Position numbers and translations under genes: made by a program. DNA of 64,000 nucleotides from Gonocerus acuteangulatus (taxonomy: Eukaryota; Arthropoda; Insecta; Hemiptera; Coreidae). This document shows positions 45,984 to 57,529 of the stretch, piece by piece (position 1 is the first letter of the stretch; every line of letters starts with the position of its first letter). A model generated the notes under the pieces. It was not told the DNA's origin and made no database searches. It saw only the letters and a program-made list of their open reading frames with translations. The stretch lies in the NCBI GenBank assembly GCA_946811695.1, contig OX328123.1:37413054-37477053 (forward strand), given 5' to 3'.

Positions 45984-46429
45984 CTTCAGCAAGAATAATC
46001 CTCTTTCTATTACTCTTCGGAACAGGGCTGCTTTCTCTGTCTTTACTATTCTCAAAATCTGTGCGAGGATTGTCACTATGATTAGCCTGTTCAGACTTCA
46101 AGCGAATTTTCTTATTAACTGCTCCGACAGCGATAAGATGATTATTTTCAAATTTTCTTTTCCGAGCTTCCAACTTTGGATCAAGAGGCTTCTCAGACTG
46201 ACTATCATCTGCATTGTTTTCTACCTGCTCATTTTTTACCTCCGAATCACTCACTTTTTCTCGAGGGCGAGGTTCCCTCGAGCTAGCCCTCGTCCTCTTG
46301 TCATCATCCTTGGAAATTCTGTTAGAGTTAGTTCTATTATTATATCCACCACTACTGCTGCTATTACCACCACTTGTATTAGTGGCACTAGCTCCAGTGT
46401 TATTTCCTTTGTTGTTATTTTGGCGACTG
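45984..46429 (-). CDS. Host gene exon d, Asn/Gly/Ser linker and basic region
   Basis: The exon has a TTTTTAG acceptor and a G|GTGAGT donor (phase 2 in, 1 out) and is 446 nt long. Its 149 residues open with a low-complexity Asn/Gly/Ser/Thr tract. A charged region (KDDDKRTRASSREPRPREK) follows, then an acidic patch. A more conserved-looking motif, LEARKRKFENNHLIAVGAVN followed by KKIRL, then a Ser-rich tail with NRKRIILAE complete it. The KRKFENN...KKIRL block has the look of a nuclear localisation or RNA-contact patch; this is inference. Confidence 0.85.
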
Positions 46430-46439
46430 CTAAAAATTA

Positions 46440-47230
46440 AAATAAACTTAGAATGTAAATAGTGTTTAATCATATATAAATAACATATCCAACATATCAT
46501 CGCTGTGAAATCAAACCAGCACATGTGCAAAATGCATATTTTTCACCAGAGCACTTCAAAGGTTTGGCAAGTGATATTTCCCATTTAATGTCCGTTTGGT
46601 TCACCTCAATGCCACCTTATGCATGAATAAGGGAACATTTAGACGAATACTGCTTTTTAAAGTAGTAGTTGCAAATAAGTCAGAAATTGCTTAAATTAAG
46701 AGAAAAGGTAGAAAAAAAAGATAATGTCAACAAAAAAAATAATGTATTGCTTCACAATTTTTTTTAAACAACAATTAACATAATATTTCTCTTCCCTTTG
46801 CTGGTAACTTTAAAGTTTCACAAATTTCTATAGAAGTCTGAATAAATTGACGGTATTATCCAGGCAGTAACTAACATTAGGATACCCTTTTTCTTCTTCT
46901 CATCTATGGTAAGTCTCTTGGAATAAGCTTGCAAAAGAACAATAGCAATAGATCTGTTTTCCGGCAAACTAAATGGATATTTCCACGTAAATGTGTACCG
47001 CCCCAACGCCATCTGACGAATTGTTATTCAACTATACGTTATGCCGGTTAGACATAAAAACAGTCGGAAATAAAAAACATTTTTTGACACCAAGAACTCA
47101 AAAACTCAATTTTTGCAGATATGCTGGTTTGATTTAACAGCAACAATATGTTAATTGATAAGACTATTAAAAAGCAAGTAAAGCATACTAAATTTATAGG
47201 GGAGATGCTTGATGAGAATCTCAGGTGGCA
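46440..47230. other. Intron, no feature recognised
   Basis: AT-rich. ORFs on either strand lack family patterns. Plus-strand ORFs at 46078-46462 overlap exon d and are shadows. Confidence 0.4.
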
Positions 47231-47237
47231 GAAGATA

Positions 47238-47600
47238 TACGAGGGCTATCCAGAAAGTCGGGTTATGTTTTGGTACAAAAAAAAAGACGAAGTACAAGAT
47301 TTTTTTTTATTATATACATTTGAAAGTGGCACTAAAATACTATTTTTCTACATAGTCGCCATTTAAATTAAGACACTTCTTATAGCGCTGAACCAGCTTG
47401 AAATTTCAGTGTAATAAAATTTTGCCGCCGAAACTTCAGCCAGGTTGTCATGCCCTCCCGCAGTTGCGACGCGTCACTAGCCATTAGTAAGGTGGATGTG
47501 GAAACACCTCGCACTTGTCGAGTTATTATTGGAAAAATAGTGCGAAGAATAGTAATGATTGGCATGGAATTATACAGGAAGCCAAGGCCCACCTCGGGCT
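47238..47600 (-). mobile_element. Mariner-like element fragment
   Basis: It begins ACGAGGGCTATCCAGAAAGT, a typical mariner terminus. The minus-strand remainder (SQLREGMTTWLKFRRQNFIT at about 47480-47420) is at the position of the transposase end but is much decayed. Confidence 0.5.
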
Positions 47601-47624
47601 GTAGTGCTACATAGTAAGTAAGTA

Positions 47625-47895
47625 ATTACAATTTAATTGTGTCAAATACGCCATGACAGTGGCCTGCTGAAGGAATTGTTCTGGCGGATTCAGTATCATA
47701 CGATAGCAGACCCACAAACATAGCCGAGAATAATGTAATGAGGTCCCAAACCAAACACGAAGGGTATAGAACAAGGCCCAGAGTGGTGGGGATAGAAAGA
47801 AAGCCAAGCTATCTGCTGACGCGTATGCCACAACGTCGGCGCCGCAAAACGTATCTCTCTGACGCATATGCCACAACGCCGGGCCCGAATGTGTT
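47625..47895 (-). repeat. Repeat family G, second copy
   Basis: Reversed and diverged copy of 3438-3680 (CTGACGCATATGCCACAACG, GTATCATACGATAGCAGACC, TGTCAAATACGCC). TTAATTAA lies just outside at about 47895. Confidence 0.7.
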
Positions 47896-47899
47896 AATT

Positions 47900-49100
47900 A
47901 GCTCCTGCAGCTTCTGTACAGTCTCCATCCAACACATCTTGATCGCCAACATTGTACGATATGTGGACGTGCATTGCCATGAAGAAGGATAGGACCTTTT
48001 TGGTTTAACAAAGTCGGTTGTTTTTTGTTTAGCAATTTTTCATGAAAAGTAAACAATTCTTATCAGTAAATGTTTTATCAGTTGGGAAAAAATGGATTAA
48101 ACCAGCCTTTATCCACATATAATCATCAATATTAAATGGGATCAAACAAATACAATGTGGGGAAATTGGTACAAACCAATACTGCTAGGATATTTCCATT
48201 TTACTGATACCAAAGGGACGAACTTCGCCAAAAGAGTGTGAACAGACAAATGTTTACCTATTTATTTATTTGTCTGTCCGCTCTCAGACAAATATATAAG
48301 CAGTATAGGTTTGTACCAATTTTATCACACTTTACTAATGTGACCCCATTTTACACTAATTTCTTGGGGAGCAGGCCATAGCTTGAGATTTTCCATTCCT
48401 ATCCAACCAATGTCCAGATCACCTGTGATTATGGAATAACATCGACTTTTGATTGTAGCTGACAATGATTAAAAAAAGGCTCATTTTTTGTAATGCAACA
48501 GCAGTGAGGAGCACATCTCCAATCACATGAGGTGCTGGGCCTCGGCTAACTCATGTAGCATGCTTATTTCCCCAGCTTTTTTGTCTAACCAAGTTCGTTA
48601 AGAAGGTCGGTAACAATAATTGGTATGGCCATTGTTTCAAGATGTGAACTCAAGGTACGAGTGGTTTGGGACTTAAACTTGTCGAACCAGTGGTAGACTG
48701 CTCTTTTGTTCATTGTATTTTTAACCAAATGCAATATTAATGTTTTAGTAATGGTGCTGTGGCTGAATCTAAATTAAAAGAGACCAATTTCTGCAGTAGT
48801 CATAATAGTATTAAAATTAATTTTTCTATATGTTGTTTTACTTTCAGGTCAAAAACTAAGACTGACAATTGAACAGGATTAAATACTCATTTAAACAGTA
48901 TGCACAACATTATTATTTATGTTTAGATAAGCTCATCCCTAATGGGAAGAAAACTGTGAACAAACAAAACTGACATTTCATGGGTTACAACCCAATCTAT
49001 GTATCTATATATAGATATATTTAACTAAAGAAAAATTGAGGTGACGAGATTGAGGATTATAAAATTAATAATTAAAGCGAAGAAGAAAAAAAAAATATCT
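47900..49100. other. Intron, no gene seen
   Basis: At 48240-48300 the segments ACAGACAAATGTTT and ACAGACAAATA in inverse form make a short hairpin. Otherwise unassigned. Confidence 0.4.
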
Positions 49101-49106
49101 ACTTAC

Positions 49107-50223
49107 TTATTTGCGGCTTTGGTTCTTGGCCACTGTCGTCGCCCTAAAGGTGATAATCGTTTTCCTCTATCAATCCTTTTCGAATTGTTAGGGGAGAGAG
49201 GCCTTTTCCTATTATTAGGAGAATTATGACGAGGACTAACAGATCTCCTTCTAGGAGACAATGACCTTTTCCTAGGAGTAGGAGCTCTCTTCTTCGGTGT
49301 TAATGACCGCCTTCTAGGACTCAAAGATCGTTTTTTAAGACTTGGTGATCTTCGTCTTGTTGGGAGAGGAGACCGCCGAAGACTAGGAGAGCGACGCCAA
49401 GGAGATAATGACCGTCGCCTTAGAGAAGGTGACCTCCTTCTAGGGGTGATGGACCTTCGACGTGGTGATACTGAACGCCTTCTTCTTGGCGAAATCGACC
49501 TTCTCCTGGGTGACAGTCTACGAGGTGTGATAGATCTTCTTCTGGGAGATAATGTCCGCTTTCGAGGGGTTAGTGATCGTTTTCTAGGCGTAACTGAACG
49601 TTTACGAGGAGTTAAAGACCTTCTACGAGGACTCAGAGACCGTTTCCTTGGAGAAAGAGATCTTCTCCGAGGAGTAATAGATCTTTTACGAGGAGATAAG
49701 GACCTTTTCCTAGGAGTAAGAGATCGTTTACATGGAGAAGGAGATCGTTTTCTAAGGGTAGGAGTTCTTTTTCGGGGAGTTAATGATCGTTTTCTTGGGG
49801 AAGGGGTTCTCTTACGAGGAGTGAGAGATCGTTTTCGGGGAGTAAGTGATCTCCGGCGAGGAGATACAGTTCGTTTATGGGGAGTTATAGAACGTTTTCT
49901 TGGTGTAAGAGAGCGCTTATGAGGTGTAATAGACCTTTTCCGAAGGGATGGAGATCTTTTTCGGGGCAGAGGAGATCTTCTGGGTGAACGCATTCGATGT
50001 GATGGAGATATTTGTTTTGAAGCTTGATTTTGAGGGGAATATCTTCGTCTTGGTGGGGAAACATTTTCATATGTGGAGGGTTTAGGACTTTCTAACTTAG
50101 TATCATCTAAGTTGGATGGTGATTTCTGCTTGAGCGTGTCATGAAGTTTTGAAGTTTCATTTTGTGGGTTTGATGAATGAGTTTTACTTGGAAGAGATGT
50201 TTGTTTGGGAAGAGTATTACCAC
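49107..50223 (-). CDS. Host gene exon c, SR heptad-repeat exon
   Basis: This 1117-nt exon (phase 1 in, 2 out; acceptor TTCCAG, donor GTAAGT) encodes about 372 residues. A Ser/Thr/Pro-rich lead (about 75 residues) is followed by about thirty heptads of consensus R-S-[LIVP]-[ST]-P-R-[KR], which show as 21-bp tandem repeats in the DNA. The end is a basic segment with NNRKRPLSPNN and GRRQWPRTK. S/T-P within an RS context is typical of substrates of SRPK/CLK and proline-directed kinases, so localisation to nuclear speckles is a reasonable inference. Degenerate third positions and varied residue 3 argue for selection on the protein rather than a recent satellite expansion. Repeat number may be polymorphic. 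Confidence 0.9.
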
Positions 50224-50229
50224 CTGGAA

Positions 50230-51405
50230 CCAAGAAAAAAATAAGTTATTCAATTAAAACTGAAAATGAATCGTTTTATCAGGTGCATAAAAAATTAATC
50301 AATAAATTCATTCTATGTAGTTAAGGGGTCCTCACACTGGCAAAATTTTGATCACAAATATTGAGCTTATTTTTGAACAAAATACTGAATGGTCGTGGAC
50401 ACCTCACACTGCACAAAAATATTTCATAACATTGTATAACGGCCGTTATATTTTTATTTTTTTTTATTTTTAAAGGCAGTTCAAACACTTGGATCATTGT
50501 GGCCTATTTACATATGTGTGATTGAAAATGCATTGACAAAAAATGTAGAAGAATGTATTATTTGAATCCAAACATTTGATCAAATCAATATATTTCTATT
50601 AAGTAATTTCTAATAGACAAGAATAAATAAAGACAAAAAAAGGTATATAAGATACTTAAAAATGAATTGTAAACGCACACACACTGAAAGACAGATACAC
50701 GCACGCACACACACGGTCAGGCCTCTCACCAGCAGGTATGTGCCTAACATAACCAAATATGTGTTTTCTCAAAAAAATAAGAACACCAAATTTAATAATA
50801 AATCGAACGAATAAATTAATTATTAGATTTATGAAATAATTAAATTAATCAATAATGTATTAAATATTTATTAATTTTGACCAGTATTCGGTGATTTTGA
50901 AGAATCACAAAATTGGGGCTAGCATAAATGCAAGGCTTATCGTGTAAGTTGATTACCTAAAATAATCAATTATTCTTAATTAAATATGTATTTTATTGTG
51001 TTATACTTGAAGATGGACAACACAAAGTAACAATAGGACCCATATAGCCTGTTTTATTTCTTAACCAGTTTAAAATTGACAGCAATAATCTGTAACGCTT
51101 TTTTTGCCTGATATAAGATATTTTATATTATTAACTTTCTTAGAGTATATTTCTATTTTAATAATGCATATAAAGGTTTGCATCAGATCTCAGCTGGTAT
51201 TGTTTTGTATATATCTTACAGTACTATCAACGATGGAGTAATTTCTTGGAAATTATTAAAATTTGATCATTTAAAATACTAAAAATAGTGATATTAGTTT
51301 AATAAATTTATAATAATACAATCAGGTGAAATTATTATGTAAAATGATTACTGTAAAATGTGCTAAACATACACCACTTTGCCCAGAGCATTCCCTTGAA
51401 AGCAA
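50230..51405. other. Intron, no feature recognised
   Basis: AT-rich sequence with a short CA-rich patch (50680-50715). No repeat family identified. Confidence 0.4.
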
Positions 51406-51409
51406 AGTA

Positions 51410-52010
51410 CAGTAGGACCTGCATTATCCGGGATTCCAATTAACCGGGGTCTCGATGGGGGAATTTTTATTTTTATTCCTTCTTTAAATATTATGTACAT
51501 ATACGTATGTACATACAAATATATTTATTGCATTATTTTTATTTTTATCAACAAAAGCATTTGATTTCATAATTATTTATTAAATATTTGTATGTATGTA
51601 ATGACGATTATGTACATAAATATGAATTTAAATTAATTACGTACATTGTAAACTAACGAATGGTAAAACATCGCTGTTTTCGGAAGAATGTGATGATTCC
51701 ATATTTCTGGAAGCATCTCAATGGCGAAAATATTAGAACACGACGATTATGACCTGGAAACTTCTCAAGATTTTGAAACAGAATAATTTCTCAAAATCTC
51801 CAAAGTTCTTCCGGATTTCATCCATGTTGATAGGGATGACATGAAACATTGGCTGGAATGTGACATGAATGAAGAGGGATTTGAAAAACATACAGAAACT
51901 GAGATAGCAGATCTGCACCGAAAAAACGAGCCTTCGACCTCTGCACAGAACGACCAAGGAAATGAGAGCGATGACAACGATTCGCTTATCATCCAAGATA
52001 AGCAATTAAA
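51410..52010 (+). pseudogene. Tigger/pogo element, internally deleted, transposase end
   Basis: CAGTAGGACCTGCATTATCC at 51410, after TA, is a pogo/Tigger terminus. The frame 51722-52010 (stop at about 51785-51787) encodes DDMKHWLECDMNEEGFEKHT, ETEIADL and an acidic Ser-rich end. This is the acidic C-terminal region of Tigger-type transposases. The DDE domain is missing. Confidence 0.55.
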
Positions 52011-52042
52011 CACTCATTATCGTGATAATGAGTGTTTAATTG
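52003..52042. repeat. Perfect 40-bp palindrome
   Basis: 19-bp arms (CAATTAAACACTCATTATC) are separated by GT. It begins inside the Tigger remnant, and Penelope-type debris (CTGAGGATGGACCTGTGTGT, 52142) follows. Confidence 0.95.
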
Positions 52043-52284
52043 ATGTAGGTGTAATTTTGACTTGGTTCCTTACAGGAATCATGTTTATTTATTGCATGAC
52101 TGTTTTAGTGTAACTATAGTAATGAACAGGACATGATTGCCTGAGGATGGACCTGTGTGTCCGAAACGTTGTGATTTAGGAATAAATGTAAAGTTTGAAA
52201 AATTTTTGAAGGGTTATTCTTCACCTGTTTGGTATTATTAATTAATACCCTTCATTTAGTAATTGTAATAAGTTCATAACTTAC

Positions 52285-52575
52285 TTTTCTGTTTTACATT
52301 TGATGGAGAATCAGCTGGTTTAGGATTATCAGTATTAGATTTGAGTTTAAATCTCGAAAGGGTTTTTGGGTTGCTTTTTGAACTAATTTGAGAAGGACTT
52401 GATAGTTCCTTTTCAATGCTCTCCATAAGCTTTTCTAAGCTATCAGAATCACTGTCATGAAGATCAAGAGTGTCTTCTTCTGAACCTGCTATGCTTTCAG
52501 TCTCAAAGTCTAACACATCCTCCTCTAAGTCATATAGTGTTGTGCTGTCTATCTTGTTGTCTCTTTTGCTGTCAT
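52285..52575 (-). CDS. Host gene exon b, acidic Ser-rich segment
   Basis: Acceptor TTTCAG and donor GTAAGT are both near-consensus; phase is 1 in, 1 out. The exon encodes about 97 residues rich in Asp, Glu and Ser, including DLEEDVLDFETESIAGSEED and repeated DSDSDS-type potential casein-kinase sites. A Ser/Lys/Pro-rich stretch follows. The acidic-then-basic order matches disordered regions of nuclear RNA-processing proteins. The exon lies between the Tigger and Penelope-type debris near 52.0-52.2 kb and the large inverted duplication at 52.9-53.6 kb. Confidence 0.8.
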
Positions 52576-52892
52576 CTGAAATGAAAATGTGCTCTAAAGA
52601 CATGAATAGAGGAAGAGAACTGATCATTGTTATACAATAATCTTCAGCAAGGCAGCATCAACAATAAACATGCTTAAACTAGCTGGTGCTTAAGGATAAA
52701 TAGAAAAAGTTATGCCCTTTTGCATTTTTTTAACCAGACGATTCAATTTATTAACTTAAATTTATTTATTTAAATTTTAACATCCATTTAGTATTATGAG
52801 AACTACAATAATTTAAAAAGAATAATAATAACTGTCTCCAAAAATATTCTGACACAATTTATGGGAATTATTATTGATTATTTGAAAAACAA

Positions 52893-53632
52893 ATCCCCAA
52901 AAAAACATAAATGTGAAATAGAGGCCAAGTTCCTGCCCCCACAAAGAAACACTCCCTTGCTCAAAAATATCCCCTCCTAAAACCCCGCAAAAACGCCTTA
53001 CCATTCTCCACTTCAAAAAAGTAGTATGAGTTAGTGTCTTAATTCTACCTAAAATATTTGCCAATACAAGAGATGATACAAGAAAGAAATGTCCAAGTTC
53101 ATTACTTGGAAGACCTCATAGTTACTTACTAAGAACAGTAAAGACACTTCAACTGACCTTTAAAAACACCAATAAAAACACTTATATCCAGTTACTAAAA
53201 TATCACTTTCCTCAACCAGGTATATTCTTAAACTTGGCAATGTTTAGTTTTTCTCTAAAGATAATTTCGGCACAAAAAAAAACATTGCCAAGTTTAAGAA
53301 TATACCTGGTTGAGGAAAGTGATATTTTAGTAACTGGATATAAGTGTTTTTATTGGTGTTTTTAAAGGTCAGTTGAAGTGTCTTTACTGTTCTTAGTAAG
53401 TAACTATGAGGTCTTCCAAGTAATGAACTTGGACATTTCTTTCTTGTATCATCTCTTGTATTGGCAAATATTTTAGGTAGAATTAAGACACTAACTCATA
53501 CTACTTTTTTGAAGTGGAGAATGGTAAGGCGTTTTTGCGGGGTTTTAGGAGGGGATATTTTTGAGCAAGGGAGTGTTTCTTTGTGGGGGCAGGAACTTGG
53601 CCTCTATTTCACATTTATGTTTTTTTGGGGAT
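52893..53632. repeat. Apparently perfect inverted duplication, 353-bp arms, 34-bp spacer
   Basis: 52893-53245 and 53280-53632 are reverse complements over their full equal length, with no mismatch found by eye. Identical 57-residue translations (MANILGRIKTLTHTTFLKWR...) appear on opposite strands. It lies in the intron between exons a and b of the host gene. Confidence 0.9.
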
Positions 53633-53779
53633 CTCATTCCTTTTTTCTAAGTAGTAAATAGAATTTAGTTGCCGCATACCTACTGGCTTTTGTACTTCAT
53701 ATAAAACCAGGGTCTTTGGATTCTGCATAAGGTTCTCCTTACTGCTTGATATTTGATACCAATAATCAACCTACATACA

Positions 53780-54129
53780 TCTAATCACTAGACTAGAAAA
53801 GTTAGAAGCTGTTCCAGATGACATTACTCTAGAGGACAAATTGATTGCTGTCTTAACTAAACTATTACACTGTAAAACACAGGAACCTTATCCCGAGGAT
53901 AAAGATCACAATAGGGAAAGTGTAGAAGACCTTCAAGAAAAATATCAGAAACAAAGACGATACATTTTGGGTTTGTAATCCTAAACTTTGTAATTTAGAT
54001 GGCTCGACTTTGAAAAACTTAGTATCTGCTTTGAAGTATATTATGCAGCGAACCCCTACGACTTTATTTACTACATTTAAGGAAGAAGTCACAACTGTTT
54101 TTGTTAAGATATGTCGAAATGTTTTTTAA
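53780..54129 (+). pseudogene. Unidentified protein-coding relic with a frameshift
   Basis: Plus-strand 53795-53975 encodes LEKLEAVPDDITLEDKLIAV, LTKLLHCKTQEPYPEDKDHN. After a frame change, 53967-54129 encodes FWVCNPKLCNLDGSTLKNLV, SALKYIMQRTPTTLFTTFKE and ends at TAA. Composition is protein-like, but I do not recognise the family; a transposon or retro-pseudogene is likely. Confidence 0.4.
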
Positions 54130-55500
54130 AACATCAAATATAGGTTCTCCTTACCAAGACGATTCATTTGATACCCCACATGATGGGTTTCAGAAGGAAT
54201 GATGGCATTTCGGTGGAACAAAAAGTAGAAAATGTCATAGGTAATATGAAACTCCCGTATCAAGACCTACCTGCGTGCCAAGATTGGTCAAAATAGGCCA
54301 AACGGTGTGAATTTGTATAAGGAACGAACATACAGACAGACAGCTGAAAGACCTTTTTTACCGAGCCTAGTGCATTCCCCGGACCAAGGCCTGCCTGTGT
54401 GCCAAGTTTGGTCAAAATCGGTCAATTGGTGTGAATTTGTGTAAGGAATAAACATGCAGACAGACAGCTGATAGACGATTTTGATTAGCCTATGATACTA
54501 CCCGGAGAAAGACCCATCTGTGTCCCAAGTTTGGTCAAAATCGGCCAAACGGTGTGAATTTGTATAAGGAACGAACATACAGACAGACAGCTGAAAGACC
54601 TTTTTTACCTAGCCTAGTGCATTCCCCGGACCAAGGCCTACCTGTGTGCCAAGTTTGGTCAAAATCGGTCAATTGGTGTGAATTTGTGTAAGGAATAAAC
54701 ATGCAGACAGACAGCTGATAGACGATTTTGATTAGCCTATGATACTACCCGGAGAAAGACCGACATGTGTGCCAAATTTTGTCATAATCGGTCAAACGGT
54801 GTGTATTTGTATAAGGAACAAACAGACAGACAGACAGCTGATAGACAATTTAACCTAGCCTATGATTCTCCCCGTATCAAGACCCATCTGTGTCCCAAGT
54901 TTGGTCAAAATCGGTCAAACGGTACGGATTTGTATAAGGAACAAACATACAGACAGACAGCTGGTATAAGATTTTTACCGAGCCTATATGCGTCTAATTG
55001 TTTCTTAAAAAATCAAATATAGGTTCTTCATACCGAGACAATTCATTTGATACCCCACATCATGGGTTTCGGACGGAATTATGGGTTTCCGAAGGAAGTA
55101 CAAAACTGGCACGCCCCCGCCCCGGAAGCGGAGTCAAACACAACTTTTCGCGATTTTTCGATTTTTTCCTTTAATAACGTCTTCATATATATCTTCATGC
55201 GAAATTTCAAGTCTCTAGCATCATGGGAAGTACCCAATAATTTTGATGAGTCAGTGAGTGAGTGAGTGAGTGAGTCCTATAAATCCCGATTTTTGATCGC
55301 TTATATCTCAGAAACTATTTGATGTAGAATTATGAAAATTTCCAGTTTTACTCACATCTAGTAGTATAATACCTGTGTAAAATTTCGTAACTTTATCTTT
55401 ACCTGGTTGAAAGTTATGAGAGGGTAAAAATCGGCTCTAAGACCGCCTGTAATATACACAGTATGCTTAGGCCGGAACTTGGCCTGGCGCACTACCGTGC
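54123..55500 (+). mobile_element. Family C element with satellite-like core and 3' hairpin
   Basis: ATCAAATATAGGTTC..CGATTCATTTGATACCCCAC occurs at 54140 and again at 55010, flanking the tandem array. The 3' region has a (GTGA)n stretch (55250-55275). It ends with AGGCCGGAACTTGGCCT and the hairpin GGCGCACTACCGTGCGCC followed by TAG. This suggests a third Helitron-like non-autonomous family. Confidence 0.5.
54266..54985 (+). repeat. Six-unit 120-bp array with 240-bp higher-order period
   Basis: Units contain GTGTGCCAAGTTTGGTCAAA, CGGTCAAACGGTGTG, ACAGACAGACAGCTG. Units 1 and 3 share CATTCCCCGGACCAAGGCCT; units 2 and 4 share GATACTACCCGGAGAAAGAC and GGTCAATTGGTGTG. Confidence 0.85.
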
Positions 55501-55509
55501 GCCTAGATC

Positions 55510-56900
55510 AAAGAAGACAGCTGTGGGCTGATGAGCGTAGAACAAGAAAGTGGCCAGACACTAAAACGATGAAACTAAGGTTTTTTTTAATAATACCAAA
55601 ATATTTAAAGCCCTAGACTACGTAAGTCTTGTGCTAGAGGAGTAAGTAAAGTTGCCACACAATAGCAATTACTGCAGCTTGTTCAGGTGGACAAAAAAGT
55701 TCAATTTCACATGCACAAAATTTTGAGGGAAATATTCCACCATTTCCAAACTACCATTTCAAGAAACAACACGATGTATGAAATATTATAAAAACTGATT
55801 ATGTCAGGGAAGGCTTTGGTAGGTCAGAAAAAGGAAATAGTGTCGCCCCATAGCAGAACTACGGGCAACAGTGCGACATTGTCGCAGAAAAACGACAAGG
55901 ACTGCAGAAAGATCAGCCGATCGATTTTTTTAAAAAATAGTGGCTGCAGAAAAAGTCAATAAAATTATTTTTTGCAGAAAGATTTTCCGTAGAAAGTCAA
56001 AAATACTATTTTCTGCAGAAAAATTCTTCATTCCACAAACTATAACCAACGCTACAATGCATTATGTAAATGAAAGAAAGCTGCTCTGCTAAGTCGATAT
56101 TCGGAGTATCGATCGTGAGAAACTACGCATTCCATAGAATAACCGAATTACCAAAGCGATACAATATTATAACAACAGTAGGCATATTCGAACCCGATAC
56201 AATTGTTTGAAAACTATAGATATGCGATCATAAAATCGATCATTGAAAGAATGCGTACTCGAATAGGCGGATGCGCAAAGTACTACTAAAGATAATATTA
56301 TTGTTGTTTATTGAATTATTCTTACTCTATCATGTTTGAAATTTTAAATTACTATTGTATTATTAAATCTACTTAAGATTATCTTGCTCGTGGTTCATAT
56401 TTCACGCAACTTGAGCCATATGGGGCTGCAGAAAATTTTTGGGTTTTTCAAACTCCGTTGCAGAAAGATTCAAAAGGTTCTGCTTTGAGGTTGTATCGAA
56501 TATTTATCAATACTTAGCCAAAGATAAGACTAAAAACATTTTAAACCTCCAAGTGATAAGGTGATAACAGAAAGAATTTTTGCCACCAATTTCTTGCACA
56601 GGGAATATAGGCCACGCCTTTTCCCCTTCAACTAAACCATGTATTTGATCAGTTTTCATTGAGTTTAAAGTAGTCTGTTCTTCATAGTAATTAAATGCAG
56701 TTGGCGGAACCGTCGGGAATATTGCCATCAGAATTTCGTGCATGCGGGGTTAGATCTATTTCATATCTTCTTTTATAGAAGAGCCACACCCTGATCATTT
56801 GTTTACAAAATAATTCCCCTTACCTGTGGGAACCCAGAGGCTACTGATCCATGAATCATGGTTCTTTCTTCATGCAAAGAAAGAAGTATAAAAAAACTCC
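55510..56900. other. Intron, no gene seen
   Basis: Unassigned. TTTCTGCAGAAA-type motifs recur at 55870-56040 and 56430-56475 (CTGCAGAAA...GATT), perhaps an old repeat. Confidence 0.35.
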
Positions 56901-56904
56901 GTGC

Positions 56905-57130
56905 CAAGGGTAGTTAGTGGGTTCGATTCCTAGGGGTGGTGGATTTTCTTTGGAAAAATGAAAAGGCATCAGCCCTATCCTGGCTAGAAAAGGGTGGTGA
57001 CCTACAGATAACCAGTCCTAACATTCTGATTTAATTATAAGGGACGTTAAAATTTAAATGATAATAATAATAGGCGCAAATGGCCTAGATGTCAATGTGC
57101 CGTAAGCACAAAAATAATAATAATAATAAA
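56905..57130 (+). mobile_element. tRNA-Leu-like SINE, family 2, 5'-truncated
   Basis: It starts at the B box (GGGTTCGATTCC), continues with AAAAGGCATCAGCCCTATCC, and carries the shared tail GCGCAAATGGCCTAGATGTC before (AAT)n. Confidence 0.75.
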
Positions 57131-57529
57131 TAATGTCTTAATGTGACTTCACTTTCGGAGTTTGTGAATATAAATAAACAGAGGAGAAGGACAAATATGT
57201 TCTCCTTGAGCCTGCCAGTGGAAAGAACCAAAGTTCTGTATAATTGCTATTATTTACTGGCTTAATGCCATTCTAGAAGAGCAGCTGGTCGATGTTTATC
57301 CTAAGCATTAGGCCATAGATCCTCCTGAAAATGCAGAGAATCAACTTCTTCTGAACAAACTATTTATATTTTGAATGCACCACTGATTTCTGAGCTTGGA
57401 AGAAGAAATAATGGCAACCCAACATTTATTGCTCATCTGAATGGTTAATTAAAGGTTTTAATATCTTATTAGCATAGTCAGCCTTGCCGAAGGATTTACT
57501 GGGTGCTGCTTCATATTTGGTGGCACTGA

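Noticed and set aside
46078..46462. Two plus-strand ORFs of 120 and 82 residues
   Set aside because: Antisense to exon d, whose phase and splice sites fit the gene.
49446..49922. 158-residue plus-strand ORF rich in Leu/Arg/Gly
   Set aside because: Antisense shadow of the SR heptad exon; its period is that of the coding repeat.
53461..53661. Conserved 57-residue peptide found twice
   Set aside because: The identity comes from the inverted duplication, not from selection on a protein.
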